Assembly (NCBI RefSeq): GCF_000255135.1 | Contig: NC_016751.1 | Location: 620,001-684,000 of the forward strand | Length of the DNA stretch: 64,000 nucleotides | DNA from: Marinitoga piezophila KA3 | GTDB lineage: Bacteria; Thermotogota; Thermotogae; Petrotogales; Petrotogaceae | Reading direction: 5' to 3' | Shown: in pieces, positions 16,862-26,159 of the stretch | How positions within the stretch are numbered: position 1 is the stretch's first letter | How the letters are laid out: each line of letters opens with the position of its first letter | Notes under the pieces: model-generated | What the model was told of the DNA's origin: nothing | Database searches by the model: none | The model's input: only the letters and a program-made list of their open reading frames with translations | Translations under genes and position numbers: made by a program

Positions 16862-18082
16862 ATGTGGAGAGATATTTTAAAGGAAATATACAATAATAAA
16901 ATAGAAGGTTTAGGCATTTTGCCTCATTATAATAATTATTCAATAGTTAATATTTCAAATTGGATTATTAAAAATTTTGACGGAAAACCTTTTCACAAAC
17001 CTTATCCTATACCAATTTCACCAAAAAAACACGTAATTTTAATTTTAATTGACGCTATGAGTTATGATACCTTTAAACTGGTATTAAAAGAAAAAAAGCA
17101 TGAACTTTCTTTAATTAATAAAAGCCATTTTTTTCCTGCAACTTCTGTTTTTCCATCAACAACAGCAAACGCCATAACCTCCATTGTCACAGGCAAAACA
17201 CCTGCTGAACACGGTATTTTAGGATATATTTTATACTTTAAAGAATTGGGTTCTTTGGTAAATATGATTGATTTTTCTCCTTTATATGGTGGAAATAGCG
17301 TATATGAACCATATTTCATAAACAATTTGCTTAATGTTTCAACTATATATGAAGAGTTAAATAAATTAGGCGTTAAAACCTTTACACATACACATTCAGA
17401 TATAGTCGGTAGTGGATTAAGTAAAATTCATAATAAAGGAAGCAACATAAAAGGATATAAATCGCCTATTGAATTATTTGGGATGATATATGATAAGTTA
17501 CAGGAATACAGAAAAAACAACGATACTTCGTTTCAATTTGCATATTATGCATATGTGGATAGTATTGGACATAAATATGGAGCAAGAGATCATAAATATA
17601 AATCACAAATTTTCTGGTTTTTGAAAATGCTTCAAGAAGAGTTGCTAAAAAAATTATCTCCAGAAATAAGAGAGGATACTGTTATATTAATAACTGCAGA
17701 TCATGGAATGCTAGAATCTCCCTTACAAAAAGAAATAAGATTCTCCAACGAAGATGAAATTTCCAATTATTTATGGGCTCCACCTGGTGGAGAAATGCGA
17801 ATGATGTATTTTTATACCAAAAGCAAAAAAGAATTTATGGAATATTTTAATTCAAATTATAAAGATTATGGAAATCTTTTATCTATTGAAGAAAGCGAAA
17901 AAATTAATCTTTTTGGCGGTTCTCTTAATAATGATTTTAAAAAAAGAATTGGCGATTTTACAATGATTGCTAAAGATAATTATAGCTTTGTTTTTAAATA
18001 TGGAAATTCTTTTGTTCATCTAAAAGGGAAACACGGTGGTTTATCGTATAGAGAAATGATAGTTCCTCTAATTGCTTTTTAA
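16862..18082 (+). CDS. Alkaline phosphatase-superfamily phosphodiesterase / nucleotide pyrophosphatase
   Basis: A 406-residue protein of the type I phosphodiesterase family. Metal and nucleophile motifs are visible: LILIDAMSYD (first Asp), FPSTTANAITSIVTGKTPAEHG (nucleophilic Thr), YVDSIGHKYG, ITADHGM and a C-terminal KGKHGG. There is no signal peptide, so it appears cytoplasmic, which is less common for this family. The substrate is unknown. It is the last gene of the chrA operon, and its final 15 bases overlap the end of the converging gene. Confidence 0.85.
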   Translation: MWRDILKEIYNNKIEGLGILPHYNNYSIVNISNWIIKNFDGKPFHKPYPIPISPKKHVILILIDAMSYDTFKLVLKEKKHELSLINKSHFFPATSVFPSTTANAITSIVTGKTPAEHGILGYILYFKELGSLVNMIDFSPLYGGNSVYEPYFINNLLNVSTIYEELNKLGVKTFTHTHSDIVGSGLSKIHNKGSNIKGYKSPIELFGMIYDKLQEYRKNNDTSFQFAYYAYVDSIGHKYGARDHKYKSQIFWFLKMLQEELLKKLSPEIREDTVILITADHGMLESPLQKEIRFSNEDEISNYLWAPPGGEMRMMYFYTKSKKEFMEYFNSNYKDYGNLLSIEESEKINLFGGSLNNDFKKRIGDFTMIAKDNYSFVFKYGNSFVHLKGKHGGLSYREMIVPLIAF

Positions 18083-19174
18083 ACTGAATTTAAAAGCTAT
18101 TATAAAAACCATAGAAATAATCATAATAAAAACAAACATATATCTTTCTATTTGAGGATATAAAAGATATGAAACAAATGAAGCAAATAATCCACCAAAA
18201 ATACTCATATGAAAGGCATACAAATAATTTTCCACATCGTCTTTTATACTTTCAAATTGAGAAATAAAACTCCATGAGATACTCTGAAAAACAAAAATCA
18301 AAAAGGTTACAAGTATTATAAGCAATTTATCAGATGTATAAAATCCTATAATAGAAAAAAAGATAAGCAAAAGATTCAACGTAATAATAATCTTAAAGAC
18401 GCTAAAAAAACGAAATATATACTTTGAAAGTTTTATACCTATTAATAATAATACTGTCAATATAAAAATATGAAGATTTGTTAGATACAAATCAGAAAAC
18501 ACATTAAAATATATTAATTTTATATTGGAAATTAATATATAAAAATCAAAGCCGGACAAAAAGAAAAAGAAATTTAAACATATTTTACATTCTTTATTGT
18601 TATCAAAATAGCTAATATTTGTATCAAGATACTTATTAAATGGAAATAACAAAAAACCAGAAAAAAGAACTAAAAATCCTGCACTCCAACCCAGTTGCGG
18701 AACAACAATTAAGTTTATCATTGCAGCAAATACATATCCAAGAACAAGTCCAAGTGTTCCAAAATAAAATTTTATTTTTGAATACTCAGATAAAAATGAT
18801 GTTTTTATTCTGACATAAATCCAGAAAACCCCCAATCCCATACCTGCTAAAAATCTTAAAAATAGAAAATAATCGTAATCAGGAGCAAAAAAAGAAAATG
18901 CATTTAATAACACAACCAGTGTAAAAAAGAACCTTCTAACTACTTTATTCATATTTAAAATAATTCTAAACAGCAAAATTCCAAAATTAAAACCAAAAAA
19001 AGTAGTAAAATTAATTACATAAAATTTTTTCATTTCAATATTATACTCACCAAGGATCTCAAAAGATATGAAGTTAGGCAATACTAGACTATAAGATATA
19101 TATAGCATAGAAAAAAATATAAAAGCCAGAGATATATTTAATTTAGAATTCAAAAATATATTCTTATTTTCCAT
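18068..19174 (-). CDS. Polytopic membrane protein, MFS-like
   Basis: A 368-residue protein with about 10-12 hydrophobic segments and no soluble domain. An MFS-like loop lies near residues 105-130 (FLRFLAGMGLGVFWIYVRIK), resembling the segment around helix 4 of major facilitator transporters. Charge and motif conservation are weak, so substrate and direction are unknown. Very AT-rich codons and many Phe and Ile are typical of membrane genes here. It converges on, and overlaps by 15 bases, the phosphodiesterase gene, with no terminator hairpin between them. Confidence 0.65.
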   Translation of the reverse strand: MENKNIFLNSKLNISLAFIFFSMLYISYSLVLPNFISFEILGEYNIEMKKFYVINFTTFFGFNFGILLFRIILNMNKVVRRFFFTLVVLLNAFSFFAPDYDYFLFLRFLAGMGLGVFWIYVRIKTSFLSEYSKIKFYFGTLGLVLGYVFAAMINLIVVPQLGWSAGFLVLFSGFLLFPFNKYLDTNISYFDNNKECKICLNFFFFLSGFDFYILISNIKLIYFNVFSDLYLTNLHIFILTVLLLIGIKLSKYIFRFFSVFKIIITLNLLLIFFSIIGFYTSDKLLIILVTFLIFVFQSISWSFISQFESIKDDVENYLYAFHMSIFGGLFASFVSYLLYPQIERYMFVFIMIISMVFIIAFKFSLKSN

Positions 19175-19233
19175 TTTACCTCCTCCTTTTGAATAATTAT
19201 ACCAGAATTTTAAATCTTTTAAACCTTCTATTA

Positions 19234-19262
19234 TTGACTCATTTAATAAAATATGTTATAAT
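19234..19262 (+). promoter_or_regulatory. Strong promoter of tRNA-Pro
   Basis: TTGACT (19234-19239), exactly 17 bases, then TATAAT (19257-19262) with an upstream TG. The predicted start is close to 19269, seven bases before the mature tRNA. Confidence 0.88.
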
Positions 19263-19275
19263 TATGTGCGGATTT

Positions 19276-19351
19276 CGGGGCGTGGCGCAGATGGGAGCGC
19301 GTTTGCATGGGGCGCAAAAGGTCGCTGGTTCAAGTCCAGTCGCCCCGACCA
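19276..19351 (+). tRNA. tRNA-Pro (anticodon GGG)
   Basis: A 76-base cloverleaf. The acceptor stem is CGGGGCG paired with CGCCCCG, followed by A73 and an encoded CCA. The D stem is GCGC/GCGC. The anticodon stem TTTGC/GCAAA holds the loop ATGGGGC, giving anticodon GGG, and the T arm is GCTGG-TTCAAGT-CCAGT with one G-T pair. It reads CCC and CCU. It is a single-gene transcript with its own promoter and terminator. Confidence 0.95.
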
Positions 19352-19352
19352 T

Positions 19353-19392
19353 AGAACTCCGGTAGTAAATACTGCCGGAGTTCTTATTTTTT
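19353..19392 (+). terminator. Terminator of tRNA-Pro
   Basis: A 15-base-pair stem (19353-19367 with 19370-19384, one T-G pair, core GAACTCCGG) is followed by a T-rich tail. Confidence 0.92.
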
Positions 19393-19458
19393 AGGGAATA
19401 ATCAGTTGTTTATAGAATAATTCATTGAAAAAAAAATTAAAATCCAGGGGTGAGGAAC

Positions 19459-21474
19459 TTGAAACTAAAATTGATTATAGCTGCCGCTTCAGCATTTGTA
19501 ATATTGATGACCGCAATTGTTGTTATTCCTATAATAATGAAAAACGAACCACCATCTATACCTGAATTATTCACACCAAAAAACGGATCCATTGATCTGC
19601 CTGTAAATATTGTTTTTTCATGGGCCGGGAATGATCCTGATGGTGATTCCTTAAAATATGATTTATATTTATCAACAGAAAAGGATAATCTCACACCCAT
19701 TGCAACAGATTTAGTTGAAACTTCATTCTCCAGAGTATTAAATTATAACAAAACATATTATTGGAAAGTTGTTGCAAAAGATAAAAAAGATTCCACAGAA
19801 AGTGATATATGGTTTTTTTCAACAGAAAATTCTATTCCTTTAAAACCATATAATCCCACACCAAAAGATGGAAGTTCTAATGTTCCTGTGATTACCACTT
19901 TATCCTGGCAATGCGAAGATCTTGATGGGGATAAAATATATTATGACGTATATCTTGGCAGATCAATTGATACTTTAAAACTTTTAGCTTCAAACACTAC
20001 AGAAAATTCTTTAGAAGTTAACTTAAAAGAAGATGCAAGATATTACTGGAAGGTTGTCGCCAAAGATGAACATGGCGGAATTACCTATGGGGAAGTATGG
20101 GCTTTCCAGACAAAATCTTTAAAAGAATTAGGAACACCTTTCAACCCAAAACCAACAAATAACGCAACTAATATAGAAACAAATGTAAAATTAGAATGGC
20201 AATACGCAGGTAAAGAAGCTTTATTTGACGTTTATATGGGATTAAACCCAGACGATTTTACACCAGTAGCTCAAAACTTAGGATACCAATTCTATGAATT
20301 ATCTTTAGATCCAGGAAAAACATATTACTGGAAAGTTATTGCAAAATCTGATAATGAAGAAAAAGAAAGCTCTATCTGGAATTTTACAACCAAACCTCTG
20401 GAAAACTCTGAAATAATTACCGAAAACGCTACAGAAACACAAAGTGAAGAAGATATTACCATTGAAAGCACCACTATTATAACCAATGAACCCACCTCTA
20501 CATTAGAAGTAATAGAAACAACAGAAGCAACAGAAAAATTAGAAACTATTCCACAAAAAGAAATACAAAAAGAAATAATTGAAAAGAAATATATTCATAC
20601 AACAGGTAGCGGAATGGGAATGTTTATTATAGATGTAACAGATCCTAAAAATCCAAAAATTATAAATCATGTTTATACAGAAGGCTGGGCTGTAGGACTT
20701 TATGTAAAAGAAACACATGCATATATAGCAGATTGGATAAATGGTTTTGTTGTTGCAGATATCACCGATTTAAAACATCCGAAAAAAGTTGCTAAACTAA
20801 AAACCTTTGGAAAGGTATATTCAATATTTGTAAAAGGAGATATTGCATATATTCTTGAAGGAAACTCTGGAATGGAAGTTGTAAAAATAAATAAAGATTA
20901 TTCTTTAGAATCATTAAGTTATCTCGATTTAAAAGGAACTTCTGGAAGAATTTTTGTAGAGGATAATTATGCATATATTTCAATGGGATATGATGGATTT
21001 GTAATTGTTGATGTTTCTGATCCAAGAATCCCAAAATTAGTAAGCTTCTTTGACGCTGATGGTTTTGCATATAATATTGTAGTTCATAATAACATAGCTT
21101 ATCTTGCTGATGGCGATCACGGGTTAAAGATTATAAATGTAAAAGATAAAATACATCCAAAATTAATTTCAAAACTAACTATAAAATCAGAATGGGGAAG
21201 AGTATTTTATGATAATAACATTGTATTCTATGCCAAAGGAGAAAAAGGGTTTGCTTTAATAGATGTATCCAATCCTGAAAAACCTGTATTATTATCTCAA
21301 ATAGACACAAAAGGATTCTGCTATGGAGGATATATTTATAAAAATTATTTATACGTTGCAGACGGAGAAAATGGATTATTAATTTATGATATTTCAGATC
21401 CTGAAAAACCTGTATTTTTATCTCATCTTGGTAATTTATATCTTCAAAACGTAATATTGGAAATCAGAAAATAA
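19459..21474 (+). CDS. Membrane-anchored protein with three Fn3-like domains and an LVIVD beta-propeller
   Basis: About 671 residues. Residues 3-27 form a hydrophobic anchor without a lipobox. Three Fn3-like domains of about 95 residues follow (roughly 32-128, 129-225, 229-320), each ending in a YYWKV(V/I)AK strand. A Thr/Glu-rich linker (about 320-385) leads to a C-terminal LVIVD propeller (about 385-671) with repeats such as YAYISMGYDGFVIVDVSDP. The Fn3 modules match those of the lipoprotein at 26159-29524 and the propeller matches the protein at 13283-15259. Probably extracytoplasmic; function unknown. TTG at 19459 was chosen because GGGGTGA lies six bases before it; the GTG at 19450 is part of that site. 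Confidence 0.83.
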   Translation: MKLKLIIAAASAFVILMTAIVVIPIIMKNEPPSIPELFTPKNGSIDLPVNIVFSWAGNDPDGDSLKYDLYLSTEKDNLTPIATDLVETSFSRVLNYNKTYYWKVVAKDKKDSTESDIWFFSTENSIPLKPYNPTPKDGSSNVPVITTLSWQCEDLDGDKIYYDVYLGRSIDTLKLLASNTTENSLEVNLKEDARYYWKVVAKDEHGGITYGEVWAFQTKSLKELGTPFNPKPTNNATNIETNVKLEWQYAGKEALFDVYMGLNPDDFTPVAQNLGYQFYELSLDPGKTYYWKVIAKSDNEEKESSIWNFTTKPLENSEIITENATETQSEEDITIESTTIITNEPTSTLEVIETTEATEKLETIPQKEIQKEIIEKKYIHTTGSGMGMFIIDVTDPKNPKIINHVYTEGWAVGLYVKETHAYIADWINGFVVADITDLKHPKKVAKLKTFGKVYSIFVKGDIAYILEGNSGMEVVKINKDYSLESLSYLDLKGTSGRIFVEDNYAYISMGYDGFVIVDVSDPRIPKLVSFFDADGFAYNIVVHNNIAYLADGDHGLKIINVKDKIHPKLISKLTIKSEWGRVFYDNNIVFYAKGEKGFALIDVSNPEKPVLLSQIDTKGFCYGGYIYKNYLYVADGENGLLIYDISDPEKPVFLSHLGNLYLQNVILEIRK

Positions 21475-21532
21475 ATTATATTAAACTTTTTGAACAAAAT
21501 AAAAAATTAAAAGTCTAATAATAAGGAATAAA

Positions 21533-21570
21533 CCTCTTTTGTGGTATAATATTTAAAAACCACAAAGAGG
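21533..21570 (+). promoter_or_regulatory. Sigma-operon promoter inside a hairpin that covers its ribosome site
   Basis: CCTCTTTTGTGGT (21533-21545) is an inverted repeat, with one bulged T, of ACCACAAAGAGG (21559-21570). The -10 TATAAT (21545-21550, extended by TG) lies between the arms, and the right arm contains the AGAGG of the sigma-factor ribosome site. A transcript from this promoter would lack the left arm, whereas read-through RNA from the upstream gene would fold and hide the ribosome site. The inverted repeat might also be a DNA operator. Confidence 0.6.
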
Positions 21571-21579
21571 TGATCTTTT

Positions 21580-22140
21580 TTGACAGAAAAAAAATTAATT
21601 GAAAGATTAAAAGCTAAAGATAAAGAAGCTTTTGAAGAGTTATACAATCAATATGCACCCAAAATATATGTAACCCTCAAAAATTATGTTGGACCAAATG
21701 AGATTGAAGATGCTCTTCAAGAGGTATTTTACAAGATATTTAAAGGAATCCATACATTTAGAGGGGATTCAAAGCTTTCGACATGGATTTATCAAATCAC
21801 TATTAATGTTGGAAAGGATTTCATAAGAAAGAAAATTAAAAACCCTGTGGAAAATATTGATCTTACTGAAAATTATACAGAAGGCGTTGGAATCCAACCA
21901 CATTCTGATGTAAACGTCTCAAATGAAGTTTTTGATGAAATGGAAATGGACAAAATCATTAAAATCATGGATAAATTATCTGAGGAAGATAAAACCCTTA
22001 TTAAATTAAGAGATATTGACGGTCTTAGTTATGATGAAATTGCCAAGAAATTAAATAAACCGCTTGGAAGTGTAAAGAGCCGTTTGCATTATGCAAGGAA
22101 GAAATTCCAAAAACTTCTCAAGGAGGAAGGCCTCTTATGA
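21580..22140 (+). CDS. rpoE: ECF-type RNA polymerase sigma factor (RpoE-like)
   Basis: A 186-residue sigma-70 family protein. Region 2 spans about residues 8-95 (EIEDALQEVFYKIFKGIHTFRGDSKLSTWIYQI). Region 4 spans about residues 125-180 (LRDIDGLSYDEIAKKLNKPLGSVKSRLHYARKKF). There is no region 1 or 3, so it is of the ECF class. It starts at TTG with AGAGGTGA six bases upstream. It is followed in a 4-base ATGA overlap by an RseA-like anti-sigma gene and then by an RseC-like gene, a compact version of the rpoE-rseA-rseC arrangement. Confidence 0.92.
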   Translation: MTEKKLIERLKAKDKEAFEELYNQYAPKIYVTLKNYVGPNEIEDALQEVFYKIFKGIHTFRGDSKLSTWIYQITINVGKDFIRKKIKNPVENIDLTENYTEGVGIQPHSDVNVSNEVFDEMEMDKIIKIMDKLSEEDKTLIKLRDIDGLSYDEIAKKLNKPLGSVKSRLHYARKKFQKLLKEEGLL

Positions 22141-22343
22141 TAGACGAAAAGAAATTAGAATTAATTAATATGATATTAGATGGAGAAAATGTGGACTTTG
22201 ATGAAAACTTAGAAGAGGATATTGCAAAATACAAATCATATGTAAGAGCTTATTTTTTAACTCAGGAAAGTTATATTATTACAGAAAAATATAAAAGTAC
22301 TATTATTTCAAAAATAATAGTAAGCATTGACGCGGAGGAATAA
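22137..22343 (+). CDS. RseA N-terminal-domain-like anti-sigma factor, no membrane segment
   Basis: A 68-residue acidic protein directly coupled to the ECF sigma gene (ATGA overlap). Its pattern (KLELINMILDGE, then a short acidic turn, then YKSYVRAYFLTQESY and a C-terminal ISKIIVSIDAEE) follows the sigma-binding N-terminal domain of RseA (QLSALMDGE, WESYHLIRD, ISSRVMAAIEEE). There is no transmembrane helix or periplasmic domain, unlike classical RseA, and no zinc-binding His-Cys motif. I infer that it binds and restrains the sigma factor. Function rests on this eye alignment and position. Confidence 0.7.
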   Translation: MIDEKKLELINMILDGENVDFDENLEEDIAKYKSYVRAYFLTQESYIITEKYKSTIISKIIVSIDAEE

Positions 22344-22344
22344 T

Positions 22345-22797
22345 ATGCGAGAAGTATTTATGGTTGGAAACATAGAAGACAATAATGTATATCTTATTAG
22401 CAACATGAGTTCCGCATGTGAAACATGTACTCTAAATGGAGCATGTAGTGCTGGAAGTTCACAAAGAACCATGAAAATTAATAAATCTCAATTTGAAAAA
22501 ATGCCTTCAATTGGAGATTATGTTGTAATAGAATTACCGGAATTTTCTGTATCCAAAATTTCATTCATTATATATGGCTTTCCTCTTATAATGTTTATTC
22601 TATTTTTAGTTATTGCATATTTTATTACAAAAAGCGATACTTATGCTTTTGTATCAGGGATAATTGGAATATCAATTTCATATGGAGTAATTGCCTATCT
22701 TGATAGAACCGTCTTTAAAAAGAAATATCAACCAAAAGTTATTGAAATACTTCCAAAAAGAAATAATATCAATTTATCTGTTGGTATAATAAAATAG
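22345..22797 (+). CDS. rseC: RseC/MucC-like membrane protein
   Basis: A 150-residue protein. The N-terminal soluble part has the cysteine cluster CETCTLNGAC near residues 24-33, and the middle has two transmembrane helices (about 74-95 and 100-120). This is the SoxR-reducing-system RseC family architecture. ATG 22345 is chosen because CGGAGGA lies five to six bases upstream. It is the last gene of the sigma operon, and its stop codon lies in the arm of the following terminator. The cysteines may give a redox input to the sigma system, which is inference. Confidence 0.85.
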   Translation: MREVFMVGNIEDNNVYLISNMSSACETCTLNGACSAGSSQRTMKINKSQFEKMPSIGDYVVIELPEFSVSKISFIIYGFPLIMFILFLVIAYFITKSDTYAFVSGIIGISISYGVIAYLDRTVFKKKYQPKVIEILPKRNNINLSVGIIK

Positions 22798-22826
22798 CGA
22801 GCTTGTTTATTCAAGCTCGCTATTTT
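22791..22826. terminator. Bidirectional terminator
   Basis: A perfect 15-base-pair stem (22791-22805 with 22812-22826, core AGCGAGCTTG), a 6-base loop, and A/T-rich ends that give a T run on both strands. It serves the sigma operon and the converging MFS gene. Confidence 0.92.
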
Positions 22827-22830
22827 ATTA

Positions 22831-24081
22831 TTAAATCTCATTATGAGCTGCAAACTTTAAAGAAATAAGAGTCAAAACTATTAAACCAATAGAGACTATA
22901 CTTAATGCATAACCTATTCCTATCAAATCTGCTAAATATCCTATAACAGGAGTTAATATCGCTGTTAAAAGAGTTTTAAATTGCGATTCAACTGAAAGTA
23001 CAGAAGCAAGAATATTATTATCTATATTATTTGAAATATAGGCTACGCTTATAGGCTTCCTTAAATTTTCTATTAAATATATTCCAAGGTAAAAGATAAT
23101 AGAAATTGTAAATAATTTAAATTCATAGGTTATTCCACTTAATATTCCAAAAACAAACCCAAGACTCATTGTTAATACCAGCGGCTTCAAATATGTTTTA
23201 AACTTTTCAGCAAACTTACCAGAACGTCTTGATACAAAAGATGTAAGAAAATATATTACCGAATATACTATACCAATTACCAGCGAAGAGCGTTTATCTT
23301 CACTTAAACTCATAAATATTGGTAAAGATATTGCAAATGATTTCAACATAGGTTGCAAAAAGTCTTTTACTGCAGAATAATAACCTGTATATGATGAACT
23401 TATTAAAATGCTTCCAAATAATCTTGCACTTTTAAATGCCACAGCAAATTCTTTAATTACCTTTTTAAATGAATTGGTAAACTCTTTAAAATCAAATCTT
23501 TCAAGCGTTCCATCTAATTCCTTTGGATAAGTGAGCATTAGAATTAAATCGAAAATATACGGAATTATCGTAAATAAAAATATAGTTTGATACTTTCCAG
23601 AATAAAATACAATACCACCAGCTATTAAAGATGAAATAGCAGATCCCAGCTGTGAACATGATCTTGTATTACCATAATAATGAACCTTCATCTTTTCCCA
23701 GCCTTTGATTTTTAAATATTCAAAAATCATAGCTTTATGCGTTCCTGTTCTAAATGCCTCACCAAAAGCATAAAGGATCATCGCAAATGCAAAAATAGTA
23801 TAACTTTTAGAAAAATAAAAAATAATGAAAGAAATTATATAACTTGAAAAAGAAAATACCATAGATCGCCTTCTACCAACAGAATCAGCAATAATCCCAG
23901 TTGGAATTTCAAGAATATTTGTCGCAATTTTCATTATTGAATAAAGCGTACCTATTTGAAAGAAGTTAAGCCCTTTTTCAAGAAAAAACAAAACAAGAAA
24001 AGGCTCAAAAAATCGCAAATTTTTCAAAAATCCATAAGCACAAAACTTATAAAACTGTAAATCCTTGTACTTTTTATCCAT
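22831..24081 (-). CDS. Major facilitator superfamily transporter
   Basis: A 416-residue protein with 12 predicted membrane segments. The loop between helices 2 and 3 has the MFS signature form (IPTGIIADSVGRRRSMVFS). Helix 4 to 5 contains YAFGEAFRTGTHKAMIFEYL, a motif common in uncharacterised MFS permeases. The substrate is unknown; drug or metabolite efflux is possible. It lies 17 bases downstream of uvrB on the same strand and is probably co-transcribed with it. Confidence 0.85.
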   Translation of the reverse strand: MDKKYKDLQFYKFCAYGFLKNLRFFEPFLVLFFLEKGLNFFQIGTLYSIMKIATNILEIPTGIIADSVGRRRSMVFSFSSYIISFIIFYFSKSYTIFAFAMILYAFGEAFRTGTHKAMIFEYLKIKGWEKMKVHYYGNTRSCSQLGSAISSLIAGGIVFYSGKYQTIFLFTIIPYIFDLILMLTYPKELDGTLERFDFKEFTNSFKKVIKEFAVAFKSARLFGSILISSSYTGYYSAVKDFLQPMLKSFAISLPIFMSLSEDKRSSLVIGIVYSVIYFLTSFVSRRSGKFAEKFKTYLKPLVLTMSLGFVFGILSGITYEFKLFTISIIFYLGIYLIENLRKPISVAYISNNIDNNILASVLSVESQFKTLLTAILTPVIGYLADLIGIGYALSIVSIGLIVLTLISLKFAAHNEI

Positions 24082-24098
24082 CTTTAACCTCCTATCTT

Positions 24099-26072
24099 TT
24101 ATTTTATTCTATATTTTTTCTTTACCCTTTTTATTTCATCTCTATATTTTGCAGCATCTTCATATCTTAATTCTGAAGCCGCTTTAAACATTTCTGCTTC
24201 TAATAATTGAATATATTCTTCCGGTGTTGTTCCTTCTGCTACTTCAAAGATAAATTCCGGTTTTTCTGTTTTTTCCATGAATTGTTCAAAAATATTTTTA
24301 GGTAATTCCTTAATAATACTTTTAGGAATTATATTATTTTTTTCATTATAATACATCTGAATCTTTCTTCTTCTATTTGTTTCATATATTGCCTTTTGCA
24401 TTGCTTCAGTAATTTTATCTGCATATAATATTACCTTTCCATTTATATTTCTTGCTGCACGTCCTATAGTCTGAATTAATGTAGTTTCTGAACGTAAAAA
24501 ACCTTCTCTATCAGAATCCATTATAGCAACTAGCGAAACTTCTGGTAAGTCAAGACCTTCTCTTAAAAGATTAACACCTATTACCGCATCAATTTCACCA
24601 CTTCTTAGTTTTCTAATAACTTCAGCTCTTTCTATTGCATCTAATTCAGAATGAAGGTAGGTAGCTTTTATTCCAAGCAAATTTAAATGATCAGAAAGCA
24701 TTTCTGCATCTTTTTTGGTTAATACAACAGCTATTGCTCTTTCATTTCGAGATATTATTTTCTTTAATTCTGCAATAAAATCGTCCACCTGACCCATTGT
24801 AGGACGAACAATTACTTCTGGATCAATAAGGCCTGTAGGCCTGATTATTTGCTCTACTACTTGTTCAGAATGCTCAAATTCAAATGATCCCGGTGTTGCA
24901 GAAACAAAAATTGTCTGGCGAATTTTCGATATAAATTCATCAAATTTCAGCGGTCTATTGTCAAATGCTGACGGAAGTCTAAAACCGTATTCTATAAGAT
25001 TTCTTTTTCTGGAATGATCTCCTGCCCACATTGCTCTAAGCTGAGGAATAGCTATATGCGTTTCATCTATAAATGTAATAAAATCATCGTCAAAGTAATC
25101 AAGTAATGTCCAGGGCGGTTCTCCAGGTTTCCTCATATCAAAATGCCTTGAATAATTTTCTATTCCTTTACAATGCCCCAATGTTTCCAGTAATTCTATA
25201 TCCATTAATGTTCTTTGTTTTAATCTTTGTGCTTCAAGTAATTTACCTGCTTTTTGTAATTCTTTCAGTCTTTCTTCCAGTTCTTCGCGAATAGACTGAG
25301 TTGCTCTCATTATCTTTTCTTCAGTGGTAACAAATTCGCTTGCAGGATAAATGGTAATTTTATCAAAACTTTCAATCTTAGTTCTGTTTAATATATCAAA
25401 TGAGTATATTTTTTCAACTTCATCATCAAAAAATTCTATTCTAATTCCAAAATCTTCATATGGTGGATATATTTCGAGTATATCCCCTTTAAATCTAAAA
25501 TTACCGCCTGTATGTTTATCTTCTGAGCGATTATAAAGCATTTTTGCAAGTGATTCTAAAATAAATCGTCTATTATATTCTTCTCCTACTTTTATTTTTA
25601 AATTTATATTGGCAAAATCTTCAGGATTTCCAGATGCATATATAGCCGAAACACTGGATACCACTATAACATCCCTTCTGGTTAATACAGATTTTAATGT
25701 GGATAATCGCATTTTTTGAAGAATTTCATTTATACTTGCATCTTTTTCTATATACATGTCTCTTGTTGGTATATATGCTTCTGGCTGATAATAATCGTAA
25801 TAACTTATAAAGAATTCAACTTTATTTTCAGGGAAAAACTCCTTAAATTCTCTGTATAATTGAACAGCAAGTATTTTATTTGGGGATAATATTAAAGTAG
25901 GCCTGTTTAATCTCTCTATTACATTGGCCATGGTAAATGTTTTGCCTGAACCGGTGACCCCTAATAACGTTTGAAATCTATATCCTTTTTTTATTCCTTT
26001 AACTAATTTATCTATTGCTTCTGGTTGATCACCCTGAGGTTTATATTTTGAATATAATTTAAAGTCTGGCAT
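24099..26072 (-). CDS. uvrB: Excinuclease ABC subunit B
   Basis: A 657-residue protein, the normal family length. It has Walker A (GVTGSGKTF), the damage-probing beta-hairpin region ([13 protein letters not shown]), helicase motifs ([48 protein letters not shown]) and a C-terminal UVR motif that binds UvrC ([14 protein letters not shown]). UvrB verifies DNA damage delivered by UvrA in nucleotide excision repair. An extended -10 promoter lies 40 bases upstream. An MFS gene follows closely. Confidence 0.98.
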   Translation of the reverse strand: MPDFKLYSKYKPQGDQPEAIDKLVKGIKKGYRFQTLLGVTGSGKTFTMANVIERLNRPTLILSPNKILAVQLYREFKEFFPENKVEFFISYYDYYQPEAYIPTRDMYIEKDASINEILQKMRLSTLKSVLTRRDVIVVSSVSAIYASGNPEDFANINLKIKVGEEYNRRFILESLAKMLYNRSEDKHTGGNFRFKGDILEIYPPYEDFGIRIEFFDDEVEKIYSFDILNRTKIESFDKITIYPASEFVTTEEKIMRATQSIREELEERLKELQKAGKLLEAQRLKQRTLMDIELLETLGHCKGIENYSRHFDMRKPGEPPWTLLDYFDDDFITFIDETHIAIPQLRAMWAGDHSRKRNLIEYGFRLPSAFDNRPLKFDEFISKIRQTIFVSATPGSFEFEHSEQVVEQIIRPTGLIDPEVIVRPTMGQVDDFIAELKKIISRNERAIAVVLTKKDAEMLSDHLNLLGIKATYLHSELDAIERAEVIRKLRSGEIDAVIGVNLLREGLDLPEVSLVAIMDSDREGFLRSETTLIQTIGRAARNINGKVILYADKITEAMQKAIYETNRRRKIQMYYNEKNNIIPKSIIKELPKNIFEQFMEKTEKPEFIFEVAEGTTPEEYIQLLEAEMFKAASELRYEDAAKYRDEIKRVKKKYRIK

Positions 26073-26111
26073 TATATCACCTTTTTATTTTAAAATTTTA
26101 CTTATATTATT

Positions 26112-26120
26112 ATTATAACA
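26112..26120 (-). promoter_or_regulatory. Extended -10 promoter candidate for uvrB
   Basis: TGTTATAAT on the minus strand ends 40 bases before the uvrB start. No clear -35 is seen; the region upstream is the preceding terminator. Confidence 0.6.
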
Positions 26121-26124
26121 TGAA

Positions 26125-26159
26125 AAAATAACAGGGACCTGAAAAGTCCCTGTTATTTT
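26125..26159 (-). terminator. Terminator of the Fn3-repeat lipoprotein gene
   Basis: A 14-base-pair stem (26125-26138 with 26146-26159, core AACAGGGAC), followed on the minus strand by a run of T. Confidence 0.9.
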
